Below are positions 18,773-27,404 of a stretch of DNA of 64,000 nt, in pieces; the stretch's first letter is position 1; the number at the start of each line of letters is the position of its first letter. Where the stretch lies: assembly GCA_030247675.1 (NCBI GenBank), contig JAOTRX010000007.1, forward strand, positions 124,001 to 188,000. The letters run 5' to 3'. The notes beneath the pieces are model-generated. The model was not told the origin of the DNA. It searched no databases and worked only from the letters and a program-made list of their open reading frames with translations. Source of the DNA: Desulforhopalus sp. (GTDB lineage Bacteria > Desulfobacterota > Desulfobulbia > Desulfobulbales > Desulfocapsaceae). The translations under genes and the position numbers were made by a program.

Positions 18773-20281
18773 ATGAAACTGAACAAAGCTGTGGTGGCCT
18801 GTCAGTCTTTTCGTTTTGCTAAAGCCAGGGTTGGTTTGTATGTTTTTATGTCGGGTCTGGCTCTTGTTTTGCTATCATCATGCGGCGAAATGAATCCGAA
18901 GAATGTTAATATTGAGCTGGAAAAAAGCGCACCTGTAGAGAAGGTAACAAGCTATACTCAGGCTCTTCTCGATCTTGGCTTGATGTCGCAGATTTACGAC
19001 ACCGGACTTATGAAGGTGCAGAGTCAAGATATTGCCGATGAAACCGGAACGTCGGTCACCAGTGGTGGGGAGATACAGCGAAACATCACGGAAATTATGA
19101 AGAGCACTCTTAATTCCATCGGTGGCAATGTCCGGTTCATTGAATACAACCCTTCTTATATTCAGAACCAGATGGTTTCCGGCTATAGCAGCTTTGATAA
19201 TAAAGCCATTCCTGATGTTGTCATAACGGGTGGTATAACGGAGTTTGACCGAGGGCTTGAAACCAGGGGTGAAGGGACGAATGCGGATGCCGAGGTCGAT
19301 TTCCGCGGTTTGCCGAACTGGCTTCCTTCCAAAACAGTCGGAGCCAGCTATGGAGACACCTCGAAATCCGGAAAGGCTCGGATTACTTTGGATTTTAATC
19401 TGAAGGACTTTCAAAGCCTGGCAGGTATTCCAAGAATGTCCACAACCAACAGTATGGATGTCTATAAAGGACTCAAGGAAGAAGAGGTCGGTATCACTCT
19501 GTTTGGACCGACCTTTGGCTTGAAGGGCTCGATTAAAAAGGTTCAGGGGCGACATGAGGCTGTCAGGGTGCTCGTTCAGGTCAGTATGATTCAGATGATC
19601 GGCAAGTATCTGGCCCTGCCCTATTGGCGGCTGATGGGGGATGATGTCACACCGGATAAAGCCGTTCTTGATTCAATATCTGAGACGTATCACCGAATGG
19701 GTCGCGAAGACCGTGTCGGCGCCGCCCAGCAGTGGCTTACCTTGCACGGCTATGATGTGTCGATAAACAATAGAATGGACAGCAAAACCGTGGCAGCCTT
19801 ACAGACTTTTGATCCTGCCCTTGGTTCTGCGGATCCGAATGGCATCAGTGAGGCATTGTTTACCAAGCTGTACCTGACCATTCCAGTAACGCGGGAAGCA
19901 TTAGGGAAGCGGCAGAAGATGAACGAGTATTTTGCCAAGATGCAAAAAATGAAAGAACCGGAAGAGCGAAAAGCTGCTGCGCGAGCTGAAAAGAAAGCAG
20001 TGGAGGCTCAGGCACCACAGGCGGTCGCCCAAAAACAAGCACCATCGAATGGTGGAGAGGTAAGAGCCAGTCAAGCGGTACAGCCACAAGAGGTTGCTCA
20101 GGTTCAGGCAGCAGCGGAACCTGCCGCGAAGCGGGGAACAGCACAGGCTGCTACTATCCAGGCACCCGTTGGGACCGCCACGCCAACTCCGGTTGCTGTT
20201 TCTCCACCGGCTGCGGCTGCGGCTGCTGCAGCGGCGAAACCTAAGAAGTTTGGTCGCCAACTTACAGCTGAAGACTGGTAA
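18773..20281 (+). CDS. CsgG/HfaB-like outer-membrane secretion lipoprotein with C-terminal peptidoglycan-binding-like domain
   Basis: 502 residues from ATG 18773. A lipobox LLSSC with Cys37 marks an outer-membrane lipoprotein. Residues ~60-290 resemble CsgG: IPDVVITGGITEFDRG, alternating strands through SGKARITLDFNL, then KKVQGRHEAVRVLVQVSMIQ and LPYW at the end of the domain. Residues ~310-350 (GAAQQWLTLHGYDVSINNRM, KTVAALQTF) look like a peptidoglycan-binding type 1 repeat. The last ~110 residues are rich in Ala, Gln, Pro and Lys and end in RQLTAEDW. CsgG forms the curli export channel and HfaB anchors Caulobacter holdfast fibres. Here it probably exports the two proteins encoded just upstream. 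E. coli CsgG lacks the extra domains. Confidence 0.75.
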   Translation: MKLNKAVVACQSFRFAKARVGLYVFMSGLALVLLSSCGEMNPKNVNIELEKSAPVEKVTSYTQALLDLGLMSQIYDTGLMKVQSQDIADETGTSVTSGGEIQRNITEIMKSTLNSIGGNVRFIEYNPSYIQNQMVSGYSSFDNKAIPDVVITGGITEFDRGLETRGEGTNADAEVDFRGLPNWLPSKTVGASYGDTSKSGKARITLDFNLKDFQSLAGIPRMSTTNSMDVYKGLKEEEVGITLFGPTFGLKGSIKKVQGRHEAVRVLVQVSMIQMIGKYLALPYWRLMGDDVTPDKAVLDSISETYHRMGREDRVGAAQQWLTLHGYDVSINNRMDSKTVAALQTFDPALGSADPNGISEALFTKLYLTIPVTREALGKRQKMNEYFAKMQKMKEPEERKAAARAEKKAVEAQAPQAVAQKQAPSNGGEVRASQAVQPQEVAQVQAAAEPAAKRGTAQAATIQAPVGTATPTPVAVSPPAAAAAAAAAKPKKFGRQLTAEDW

Positions 20282-20330
20282 TAGCGTTTTCTGAACGTAT
20301 CGCCAAAAGGGAGGATAAGTACCTTCGCGA

Positions 20331-20360
20331 AATTCTAGCTCTTAAGCAAGAGTTAGAATT
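20331..20360 (+). repeat. Hairpin-forming inverted repeat between CsgG-like and LPP20-like genes
   Basis: AATTCTAGCTCT at 20331-20342 and AGAGTTAGAATT at 20349-20360 form a 12-bp stem (one G-U pair) with a 6-base loop. There is no run of T after it, so probably an mRNA-stabilising or processing hairpin rather than a terminator. Confidence 0.5.
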
Positions 20361-20415
20361 CCTGAGGTTCTGAACTGCATTTTGTTAATCAAGGATACTA
20401 GAGGAGTCGACGGTC

Positions 20416-21195
20416 ATGTTATCAAAAAATAAAATTATTCTGGCGATACTGGTTGTGGTGTTCACGGTTACCGGCACCGCTTGGGCGGGCAACAAGAAGA
20501 TAATGTCAACCCGGGCCGCCAGGGTTTTGGCTGAACGTGCCATTGTAGAATCGGTATACGGCCTGAAAATTAGATCAAGTGAGGAGGTCATTGATATGAT
20601 CGCCGCAAGTTTTGTCGGCAAGACCGAATCGAAAACCGCCGCTGATATACAAGGCATTAAAATTGATGAGGTTATTTATGATGCCGAAAAAGATATTGCC
20701 CAGGCTACAGCTTCGATTAGTCTCGATGAGATTACCAATATTGATGGTCAGGTGCTGAGTCTCAAAGGCAAAACTTTTAAAAGGGTAGGTTTTGCCACAT
20801 CGACTCCAGCAAACGCCGGGCCAATCAAGGCATTGCGAGCGGCTGAATTAGATGGCTATAAAAACCTGGTAAAGACTGTGGTTGGCTTCACTCTTGAAAG
20901 CCAAACAACTGTCGAAAACTACATGTTGAGTTCTGATGTGGTGAAAGTAAAGGTGATGGCGACGACCTATCTCGCTGATTTAGTAGATTATGGCTGGGAT
21001 CAGGAGGGGAACGCCTATGTGAAATTCAAAGTAAATGTTAAGGATATTGAAGAACTGCTGGGAGCAAAAATACCAGGCGCGACAGATTTTGTTGAAGTGG
21101 AAGGGCATGGTGCAGCCATCGATGATTTTTCAACTGCCCAGAAAAAGGTGACAAATGATGAGGGTGGTGCACCGGCACCCAATAAGCAGCTCTAA
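20416..21195 (+). CDS. Exported LPP20-like protein of the fibre locus
   Basis: 259 residues. A signal peptide (IILAILVVVFTVTGTAWAG) sends it out of the cytoplasm; there is no lipobox. Residues ~130-215 match the general LPP20/FlgP-like pattern, a helix rich in Ala then strands: ALRAAELDGYKNLVKTVVGF, SSDVVKVKVMATTYLADLVD, YVKFKVNVKDIEELLG. The N-terminal half (MSTRAARVLAERAIVESVYG) repeats the same helix-strand theme once. LPP20-like proteins are often outer-membrane or periplasmic partners of secretion and flagellar rings. Within this cluster it may be a periplasmic accessory of the CsgG-like channel. The functional call is by context only. Confidence 0.65.
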   Translation: MLSKNKIILAILVVVFTVTGTAWAGNKKIMSTRAARVLAERAIVESVYGLKIRSSEEVIDMIAASFVGKTESKTAADIQGIKIDEVIYDAEKDIAQATASISLDEITNIDGQVLSLKGKTFKRVGFATSTPANAGPIKALRAAELDGYKNLVKTVVGFTLESQTTVENYMLSSDVVKVKVMATTYLADLVDYGWDQEGNAYVKFKVNVKDIEELLGAKIPGATDFVEVEGHGAAIDDFSTAQKKVTNDEGGAPAPNKQL

Positions 21196-21296
21196 TTGAT
21201 TTTGGTGTGTCAGGGTGATTTTTATGGTTGGCAGCGGGAAGGAGATTCTTCCCGTTGCCGGAGGAAGATTTCTTCTTACTACTTTTTGATCAGACT

Positions 21297-21614
21297 ATGG
21301 AAAACCAAAAAAAAACATTAAAGGAAAGAGTGTTGTATTTTTCCTTGGGGGTTTTGAGTCTTGCTGTTGTGAGTTTTCTTTTAGGGGCTGCTACCGAATA
21401 CCAGAATAGCAACAATACTACCTTGAATTTTGGGAGATATGCTATCTCCTCGTGGGCGACGCAACTCGACAGCAAAAGTGGTGTGGTCGGGGCTTTCGTA
21501 TTGGATACGGTATCAGGCGAAACGCGAACAGTTTATATTAGGACCTACGGTGATGTTCCTAAAAGTGAGATAGCAAAAAATGATCTCAAAAAACCATTCA
21601 ATGCCATTCAGTGA
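21297..21614 (+). CDS. Small single-pass membrane protein, unknown function
   Basis: 105 residues from ATG 21297; a TTG further upstream keeps the frame open but adds nothing protein-like. One transmembrane helix (YFSLGVLSLAVVSFLLGAA, residues ~14-32) is followed by an outside domain with GRYAISSWATQLDSKSG and GAFVLDTVSGETRTVYI. The AFVLDTxSGET pattern is a strand-turn-strand seen in many small exported proteins. No family identified. The end overlaps the next gene, which supports one transcript with the fibre cluster. Confidence 0.6.
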   Translation: MENQKKTLKERVLYFSLGVLSLAVVSFLLGAATEYQNSNNTTLNFGRYAISSWATQLDSKSGVVGAFVLDTVSGETRTVYIRTYGDVPKSEIAKNDLKKPFNAIQ

Positions 21615-22338
21615 GCTTCTTCCTCGATTTTCTGTGATGTTGGGGCTTTCGTTGGCGAGCTTGTTACTTGTTTTTCCGGTAGAGGCCGTTGAGATCAATA
21701 TTGGCTCCAATAATCAGGTGAATACAGGGAAGATCGTTAGTGGCAACTGCTTGCAGGGTAGCGGTAAGCTTACGCAAAAGAAACTGCCTGTTGAACAATT
21801 CAAGGGTATTGTGGTTGATGGGGTCTTTGACGTTAGTATTAATTGCGGGCAGAGTACCGGCCTTTCGATTACTGCCGACGATAATCTTCATTCATTGATA
21901 TCCGCTACAACAAAAAACGGCAAATTACACCTTTCAACGCTGGGTTCGTATTGCACTGCCAACTCATTTAAGGCTGATATTTCTCTTGTTGAGTTGGTAT
22001 CCGTTTCAGCTGATGGCAGCAGTGAATTGGTGGTTAATTGCAATACTGCGGTAAATAGCAAGCTCTCTGTAGATCTTCGGGGTGCGAGCTCAATGACTCT
22101 TTCTGGCAAGGTAAAAGATGTTGATTTGATATTGCAAGACAGTACAGAACTCGATGCATCGCAGCTTTTGGCGGAAACCGTGGGGATAAAAATCAGCGAT
22201 GCCGCTTCAGCCCGGGTCAATGCCTCTAAGAAACTCACCGGTGAAGGCAGTGACGCAAGCGAAATTCACTATTTAGGTCAGCCTCAAGTTGTAAAGGTGA
22301 AGACTTCTGATGCGAGTGAATGTTTGCCTGAAGAATGA
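21580..22338 (+). CDS. Exported GIN-domain (DUF2807-type) protein
   Basis: 252 residues; the start at 21580 is uncertain (in-frame ATGs at 21601 and 21637 also precede the signal peptide MLGLSLASLLLVFPVEAVE). The body has the repeating-strand pattern of putative auto-transporter adhesin, head GIN domains: EQFKGIVVDGVFDVSINCG, SITADDNLHSLI, LVSVSADGSSELVV, DLRGASSMTLSG, LDASQLLAE. These fold as a right-handed beta-helix. It ends the plus-strand run of the fibre cluster, so a surface or periplasmic scaffold role is reasonable but unproven. Confidence 0.75.
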   Translation: MISKNHSMPFSELLPRFSVMLGLSLASLLLVFPVEAVEINIGSNNQVNTGKIVSGNCLQGSGKLTQKKLPVEQFKGIVVDGVFDVSINCGQSTGLSITADDNLHSLISATTKNGKLHLSTLGSYCTANSFKADISLVELVSVSADGSSELVVNCNTAVNSKLSVDLRGASSMTLSGKVKDVDLILQDSTELDASQLLAETVGIKISDAASARVNASKKLTGEGSDASEIHYLGQPQVVKVKTSDASECLPEE

Positions 22339-22399
22339 AAGGATATGGTATATAATGTATACGATCGAAAATCATTTAAGATAATGGTGGGGTGGGCGG

Positions 22400-22434
22400 T
22401 TGACCGAATCTTGTCCGGGGGAAGGTCAAGTTTT
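22400..22434 (+). terminator. Candidate terminator between convergent genes
   Basis: TTGACC at 22400-22405 pairs with GGTCAA at 22424-22429, followed by GTTTTT. Only six stem pairs and a loose loop, so strength is doubtful; it overlaps the last codon of the minus-strand gene. Confidence 0.35.
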
Positions 22435-22848
22435 TGTGAAATCAACTGTAATCGAAGAAATTTTCTTAATATCACCAACCTTTGCCGTTACTTCGAATTC
22501 TACTGTACTCCCGTGGGCAAAAGCCTCCCCTCCGTTTATTTCCTCTTCATAAGAAAGCACTCTATTTCCCTCGCCTGAAAGCAAGTGTATTGTTGCAAAG
22601 CCCCTTATCATGGCTCTAGAAACGTTTCTGATTTTTGCCGTTACGGTGATGGTGCCGCTGTCCGTGTGGACTTCTGCGGCAAGGTCTTCAACAACGATGA
22701 GCTGTTGGTCAAGGGTTGTTGATGGAACGTTGCCTTGGTTGTGTGCCTGGTGTTTCGGGGTGTGGGTTTGTTTTGCCTGAATGGGAGCAACTACTAATAA
22801 CACCATCGCCAAAAGGGAAAATATTGCACGAAATAGAATTGCTTTCAT
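22426..22848 (-). CDS. Small exported protein, unknown function
   Basis: 140 residues from ATG 22848, with GGGGAG about ten bases upstream. A signal peptide (FRAIFSLLAMVLLVVAPIQA) is followed by a His/Gln-rich linker and one small beta-sandwich-like domain (LDQQLIVVEDLAAEVHTDSG, TITVTAKIRNVSRAMIRGF, GSTVEFEVTAKVGDIKKIS). The pattern is that of FxLYD-type or similar transport-accessory domains, but I do not recognise a family with confidence. It faces the fibre cluster convergently and could be an independent unit. Confidence 0.6.
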   Translation of the reverse strand: MKAILFRAIFSLLAMVLLVVAPIQAKQTHTPKHQAHNQGNVPSTTLDQQLIVVEDLAAEVHTDSGTITVTAKIRNVSRAMIRGFATIHLLSGEGNRVLSYEEEINGGEAFAHGSTVEFEVTAKVGDIKKISSITVDFTKT

Positions 22849-23011
22849 GGCTCTGGCACTCCCCGAAAGAATGAATGGAAAAGCTGCAAACGTTCTCACT
22901 ACGGGCCGGCTCATCGTATAGATGAGGAAGGTTGAACATCTCACTTCCAACCAGCTTAAGAACAAATGACATCACAAGAATGCTTGTCTCCTAACCACTA
23001 GCTACTAAATG

Positions 23012-23041
23012 ATAGTATCATCCCAATGTGTATGATGTCAA
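23012..23041 (-). promoter_or_regulatory. Predicted sigma-70 promoter for the small exported protein
   Basis: On the minus strand TTGACA (23041-23036), 18-base spacer, TACTAT (23017-23012). This would give a leader of about 155 nt before ATG 22848. The rest of the 22849-23160 interval shows no gene. Confidence 0.5.
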
Positions 23042-23160
23042 GGATTTGGGCCTGGGTTTGATTGCCGGGAATGAAATGCTATTCTCTATAATCCATGCAG
23101 TACTCTATATCCTTAATTCATGTTTTTAAAATATGATATTTATGTGAATCGGTCGTTTGA

Positions 23161-23910
23161 CTATCGATTTACAACTCTTACTTCGAGGTTTTCTGAGCGC
23201 AGTGTGTCAACCAGAGCGGTGGTGTCTTCTTTGCTTTCAAAAGCTCCAAGCAAAAGACGAATCTGGGTCGTGTCGCTTTGTGTATCCCTTATATAGCCAG
23301 TGTATGGCATGTAGTGCATGGAAGAGAGTTTTTCGCGGAGTTCCTTGAAACTCTCGATGGTGCCTTCTTTGCCAACTTGTATTGCGTACGGCATATTCTT
23401 TACAAAACTATCGGTTATTTCATCAGCTTCAAGGGATTGTCTGGTATTTTCAGCCTCTTGTGCTGTGGCGTACGAGCCAACGAAGATTCGATGCCAAATT
23501 TGTTGATCTTTCAATCTGAGTGATGCTGTAAACGCAGGATAACCAGTCCTTCTTAGCATGGCTGCTACCCTGAAGCACTGCTTTTTCGATTGGCTTGCAC
23601 TAATTTGCACTGTATAGGGAGCTTTTTCATCTAAAGCAAGTATAGTTTTCTTAGTATAATCGATACGTTTTCTGGTAACCTCCTGGGATGCTCCTGTGTC
23701 GCCAGGAGTAACCTCTCCCGGACTAACCTTCGCTTCAATTTCGACGGAACCATTTTGGGGTAGTTCGCCAACCTGCTCAACCACTTGTTTGTTAAGCCTG
23801 TCAAGTTCTATCAATCTTTTTTCAATAAGGGACAAGTTCCCTGCTGTTACACTATGCACACAGCAAAACATCGTAGAGAAAAAGATAAAAAAAAGTAGAG
23901 GTTGCTTCAC
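23161..23910 (-). CDS. SPOR-domain exported protein (two SPOR-like repeats)
   Basis: 249 residues starting at GTG 23910, supported by TGAGGAAA eight bases upstream. A signal peptide (MKQPLLFFIFFSTMFCCVHS) is followed by a coiled segment (LIEKRLIELDRLNKQVVEQV) and two SPOR-like units. The first begins APYTVQISASQSKKQCFRVA and contains WHRIFVGSYATAQEAENTRQ; the second begins MPYAIQVGKEGTIESFKELR and contains IRLLLGAFESKEDT. SPOR domains bind denuded peptidoglycan at division sites. It may link the nearby envelope system to the cell wall, or be a separate division-associated protein. Confidence 0.8.
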   Translation of the reverse strand: MKQPLLFFIFFSTMFCCVHSVTAGNLSLIEKRLIELDRLNKQVVEQVGELPQNGSVEIEAKVSPGEVTPGDTGASQEVTRKRIDYTKKTILALDEKAPYTVQISASQSKKQCFRVAAMLRRTGYPAFTASLRLKDQQIWHRIFVGSYATAQEAENTRQSLEADEITDSFVKNMPYAIQVGKEGTIESFKELREKLSSMHYMPYTGYIRDTQSDTTQIRLLLGAFESKEDTTALVDTLRSENLEVRVVNR

Positions 23911-24497
23911 AATTGTTTCCTCAGGTTAGAGTTCAATTATTGAAATTGCTTTGAGAAAATGAACAGTTATTTTTATGGGGCTCAGCCATCGACAATCATA
24001 CAGATTCACCTCTGCAGCTGAATCAAGAAGAGCATGTTTTTGTCGAGCTCTATACGAAATTTTACTCTCAGTTTGTAGAAAGTTTAAGACGTTCTGATGC
24101 CATGTCCACTTATAGAGCAATATTTGTTGAGGATAATATGCACAACTTGCCTTAGAGTTCGTAAATTACGGTAGAAGCATTTCCCTGATTTTGAAGTATC
24201 TGTAGCTAATATATTACAGAAAATGTTAAACATTTTCCAATAGCCTTTCAATGGTCTTTTGCAAATAGAAAACGCTGTTTGGGAGGGAGCAATATTGAAT
24301 AATATGTTGAAAGTAATGGAATAGGTATGTGGTGATACCTTTGAATGAGGTGGAATACTATGCATTTCTCGGGTTATTTCTTGAAATCTGTTGAGGGAGA
24401 GGGGGGGATAAGATAGAATATCTCCTCCTCAAAACATTTGAAACCTTGGCAATTTACTACTGCCTCTCCTCCCTCATAATACAAATTGGATGACCCT
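23911..24497. other. AT-rich intergenic region
   Basis: About 590 bases with no credible gene on either strand. A short perfect inverted repeat, AGGTAT-GTGGTG-ATACCT, lies at 24323-24340 upstream of the glycosyltransferase gene and could be an operator; nothing else stands out. Confidence 0.5.
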
Positions 24498-25190
24498 ATG
24501 GCTACGCCACAATATCCCGGATATGTAGATGTTATTGTGCCCGTTTTTAATGAGGAGGATATCCTTGTGGAATTCCATCGGCGTATAACAGCTCTTGGTT
24601 TACCACTTAATTTGCTCTACATTGATAATTGCTCAACTGATCATTCTGCTGAGATTATTGCTACATTTCCTGATGTAAGAATGATCAGGCACGATCGCAA
24701 CGAAGGCTATGGAGGCTCAATTCTCGATGGAATTGCCAATTCCTCCAATGACAAGATCATTATTATTGATGCTGATTGCGAATACCCACCCGAAGCCCTG
24801 CCAGAACTCTTGGCGCAACTAGAAACTGCCGATGTTGTATATACCAGCCGTTTTCTTGAGGGACGTAATCAGTTTATGCCTTTTACAAAACGCCTGGGGA
24901 ATCAGCTTCTTACCAGGATTTTTAATCTTCTTTTTCAACAGAAGCTCACGGATTTGTATACCGGCTGTAAGGGGTTAAATCGTTCAGCGCTGAGGGGAAT
25001 ATCCTTGCAACGCAAAGGATTTGAGCATGTCCTCGAACTAGGCGTTAAGCTTGCCAAGAGAAAGATAGTAATTCAGGAAATTGCCGTTGATTTTTCTCCT
25101 CGAAGCACCGGAGAGGCAAAAATGAAGCATATTTCAGAAACCCTGAAATACCTCTATCTCATCGTCTTTTACTTTTTAACAGAGCGATAA
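24498..25190 (+). CDS. Family 2 glycosyltransferase (dolichyl-phosphate mannosyltransferase-like)
   Basis: 230 residues from ATG 24498. A GT-A fold is clear: DVIVPVFNEEDILVEFHRRI at the start, LYIDNCSTDHSAEII, then the NEGYGGSILDGIANS nucleotide loop, the DADCEYPPEALPEL metal site (DxD-like) and YTSRFLEG. The end KYLYLIVFYFLTE is amphipathic and there are no real membrane helices, so it is a cytoplasmic or peripheral enzyme like DPM synthases, probably using a polyprenyl phosphate acceptor. One base separates it from the next gene, so they form an operon and probably one pathway. Confidence 0.85.
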   Translation: MATPQYPGYVDVIVPVFNEEDILVEFHRRITALGLPLNLLYIDNCSTDHSAEIIATFPDVRMIRHDRNEGYGGSILDGIANSSNDKIIIIDADCEYPPEALPELLAQLETADVVYTSRFLEGRNQFMPFTKRLGNQLLTRIFNLLFQQKLTDLYTGCKGLNRSALRGISLQRKGFEHVLELGVKLAKRKIVIQEIAVDFSPRSTGEAKMKHISETLKYLYLIVFYFLTER

Positions 25191-25191
25191 C

Positions 25192-26634
25192 ATGGGAAAA
25201 CTTGTCGGACTTATTCCGGCCGCAGGCAAAGGAGTAAGGGCCAGGCCTTACACCTCTTTGGTTCCGAAAGGGATGTTGCAGATTGACGGGCGCCCCAATC
25301 TCGAACGAATCATCTGCCAAATGAGGGATGACCTGGGTATTGACGAAATCTTTATGACTGTCGGGTATCTTTCGGCAGTGATTAAGGACTACTTCAAAGA
25401 CGGAAAACAATTTGGGGTAAAGCTGCATTACATAGATAACTCAGAGTTGGATAAGGGGCTGGGGTGGTCTATCCTCCTTGCTGGAAGAGCCTTGTCTTCT
25501 CCATGTTGTGTGATGCTCAGCGACGAATGTTATATAGGTTCAAACCACAAAGAACTCCTAGATTTTCCATATGAAGAAGGGTTGGTCACCTGTTCGGTGA
25601 TGAGTGCTGATGATACAAAAATGATACAACGCAACTATTCCATCATAAAAGATGGAATTCGTGCCAAGAGACTTATCGAAAAACCGCAAATTCTTGAAAA
25701 TAATCTGTTAGGTTTGGGTACTTTCATTCTCACCCCCGGTTTCTTCCCTTTACTTGAGAAGGCCTTTGCCCAGTCACAAGACAATTATGTCGAGTTTGTT
25801 ACCTTTATCAATAGTTTGTGTGGAGGTCTGCCCGGTGTTCTCTGTTTTGAAATGAAGGGCACGTATGTCAATATTAATGACCGTGATAGCCTGAATCTCG
25901 CTCGTTTCTATGAAAGAAAGAGAACCTTTGACAACAACAGGATAACGCTGCTTTTATATTCAGAAGGAGTTGAGCAGAATATTGGATTTACAATCAATAG
26001 GTACAGAAGAAATCCGGCAATAAATTCGATATATGTTGTCCTGCCCCATGACAATGTAATTGCCGAGAAGGTTGTAGAAAGTGGTGCTGAAGCTATTCTT
26101 TGCCCTGCTGATGTAACCCTGTATGGTGAAAAACTTTGCTTTGCCCTTGATCGGTTGCCAGGTGACATCTTTGTACTGGCGGAGGCCGAGTATACGTTTC
26201 CTGAACATGATATCAACAAGCTTCTGGAGTATCTTAAGGAAGCCGATATGGTAGTTGGAACGCGGACGACGAGGCAACTCATTGAGCAGGGGTCAGATAT
26301 GCAGGGCTTGGTGCGGATTGCCAATATTGCTCTTGCCAAATTAATCGAATTGCTCTGGTGGCAGCGCGAGATGCGGATTTCAGATGTCGGTTGTACCTTT
26401 AGAGCGATGTGGCGAAATTGTTATGAGGGCATTCGTTGCAACCTGCATGCCCGGGGGCCTGAGCTTTTGGCTGAGATAGCGGTAGAACTCGTCAGTGATC
26501 GAAAAAGGCTTATTGAAATTCCGGTAAACTATTATAATCGTAGTAAGGCGATGGACAAAAAATATCGAAACCGGAAAACATTCCTAAGCATCCTGCGCAT
26601 GCTTTGCCAAAAACGTTTCAAGGTTGCTCTTTAA
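25192..26634 (+). CDS. Fusion of sugar nucleotidyltransferase and family 2 glycosyltransferase-like domain
   Basis: 480 residues. Residues 1-~240 are a nucleotidyltransferase of the RmlA/GalU type: LIPAAGKGVRARPYT with the PKGM lysine, FMTVGYLSAVIKDYF, CCVMLSDECYIGSN, GLGTFILTPGFF and YVNINDRDSLNLA. Residues ~245-480 are a second GT-A-like module: SIYVVLPHDNVIAEKVVESG, a DVGCTFRAMWR segment and IEIPVNYYNRSKAMDKKYRN, the typical acceptor-side end of GT2 enzymes. The expected DxD region is weak (FVLAEAEYTFP). It likely makes an activated sugar and uses it with the upstream GT2, perhaps for a surface glycan. Sugar identity is unknown. Confidence 0.8.
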   Translation: MGKLVGLIPAAGKGVRARPYTSLVPKGMLQIDGRPNLERIICQMRDDLGIDEIFMTVGYLSAVIKDYFKDGKQFGVKLHYIDNSELDKGLGWSILLAGRALSSPCCVMLSDECYIGSNHKELLDFPYEEGLVTCSVMSADDTKMIQRNYSIIKDGIRAKRLIEKPQILENNLLGLGTFILTPGFFPLLEKAFAQSQDNYVEFVTFINSLCGGLPGVLCFEMKGTYVNINDRDSLNLARFYERKRTFDNNRITLLLYSEGVEQNIGFTINRYRRNPAINSIYVVLPHDNVIAEKVVESGAEAILCPADVTLYGEKLCFALDRLPGDIFVLAEAEYTFPEHDINKLLEYLKEADMVVGTRTTRQLIEQGSDMQGLVRIANIALAKLIELLWWQREMRISDVGCTFRAMWRNCYEGIRCNLHARGPELLAEIAVELVSDRKRLIEIPVNYYNRSKAMDKKYRNRKTFLSILRMLCQKRFKVAL

Positions 26635-26717
26635 TACCCGCACTGTCTTGTGCCACCAAAAAACTCTTCCACTGGTGGCATTCCATGCCAGGAGGTCTTG
26701 GGATGCAGCTCTTGAAT

Positions 26718-27404
26718 TCATGAGCGCTGGCCAAAAATGGCAGTGCCCACGCGAACAATAGTTGCACCTTCGTCGATTGCGATATGATAGTCGTCAGACA
26801 TTCCCATGGAGAGTTCTGGTTTGGCAATATGAGGAAATAGGCCTTTGCCCATTAGCTTTTCCAACAAAATGCGGAGGTTTCGAAAGTGGGGGCGAGATCC
26901 CTCCGGGTTTGCGGCAAGTGGTGGAATGGTCATGAGGCCGCAAACCCGGAGTCGCTGCAGCTCATTGAGTTGAATGAGCAGATGTTCGGCTTCTTCTGGG
27001 GGCACTCCAGCCTTTTGTGGGTCATCACCAATATTTACCTGGATAAGTATGTCCAGAGTTTTATTTATTCGCTCAAGATGGTTGTGAAGAGCTTTCCCAA
27101 GCTTAAAACTATCAACCGTCTCTACCATGTTGCAGGTTTCAGCGGCAAATTTTGCTTTGTTACTCTGTAGGTGGCCAATAAAGTGGAATATCGTAGTGGC
27201 AGGTAGCAATGCTCTTTTGGTTTGGAGTTCCTGAATATAATTTTCACCGAACACCAATTGGCCGGCGGCTAATGCCTCTTTTATCGATTCAACGGGAAAA
27301 AGCTTTGACACTGCGACAAGCTTAATATCTTGTGGGTTTCGGCCAGCATTGTGGGCGGCCACGGATATTTTTTCGTGTATTAGCTGAAGATTATGGGCAA
27401 TCAT
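26718..27404 (-). CDS. yggS: YggS/PROSC-family PLP homeostasis protein
   Basis: 228 residues. The PLP lysine is K34 in LVAVSKLFP. FGENYIQELQTK, FHFIGHLQSNKAKF, VETVDSFKLGKAL, LIQVNIGDDPQKAG and ELSMGMSDDYHIAIDEGATI are the family blocks, ending VRVGTAIFGQR. The family buffers pyridoxal phosphate and affects amino acid pools; no catalytic turnover is known. The start overlaps the tatD stop by ATGA, so the two are co-transcribed. Confidence 0.95.
   Translation of the reverse strand: MIAHNLQLIHEKISVAAHNAGRNPQDIKLVAVSKLFPVESIKEALAAGQLVFGENYIQELQTKRALLPATTIFHFIGHLQSNKAKFAAETCNMVETVDSFKLGKALHNHLERINKTLDILIQVNIGDDPQKAGVPPEEAEHLLIQLNELQRLRVCGLMTIPPLAANPEGSRPHFRNLRILLEKLMGKGLFPHIAKPELSMGMSDDYHIAIDEGATIVRVGTAIFGQRS

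Noticed and set aside
20285..20370. Helical-looking short frame (contains KREDKYLREILALKQELEF) after the CsgG-like gene
   Set aside because: No canonical start codon; the sequence coincides with a hairpin, so its regularity is explained by the inverted repeat.
23926..24365. Two short minus-strand frames between the SPOR and GT2 genes
   Set aside because: AT-rich, no ribosome-binding site, no protein-like composition.
26651..26680. TGCCACC/GGTGGCA inverted repeat between convergent genes
   Set aside because: Seven-base stem, 16-base loop, no U-tract.
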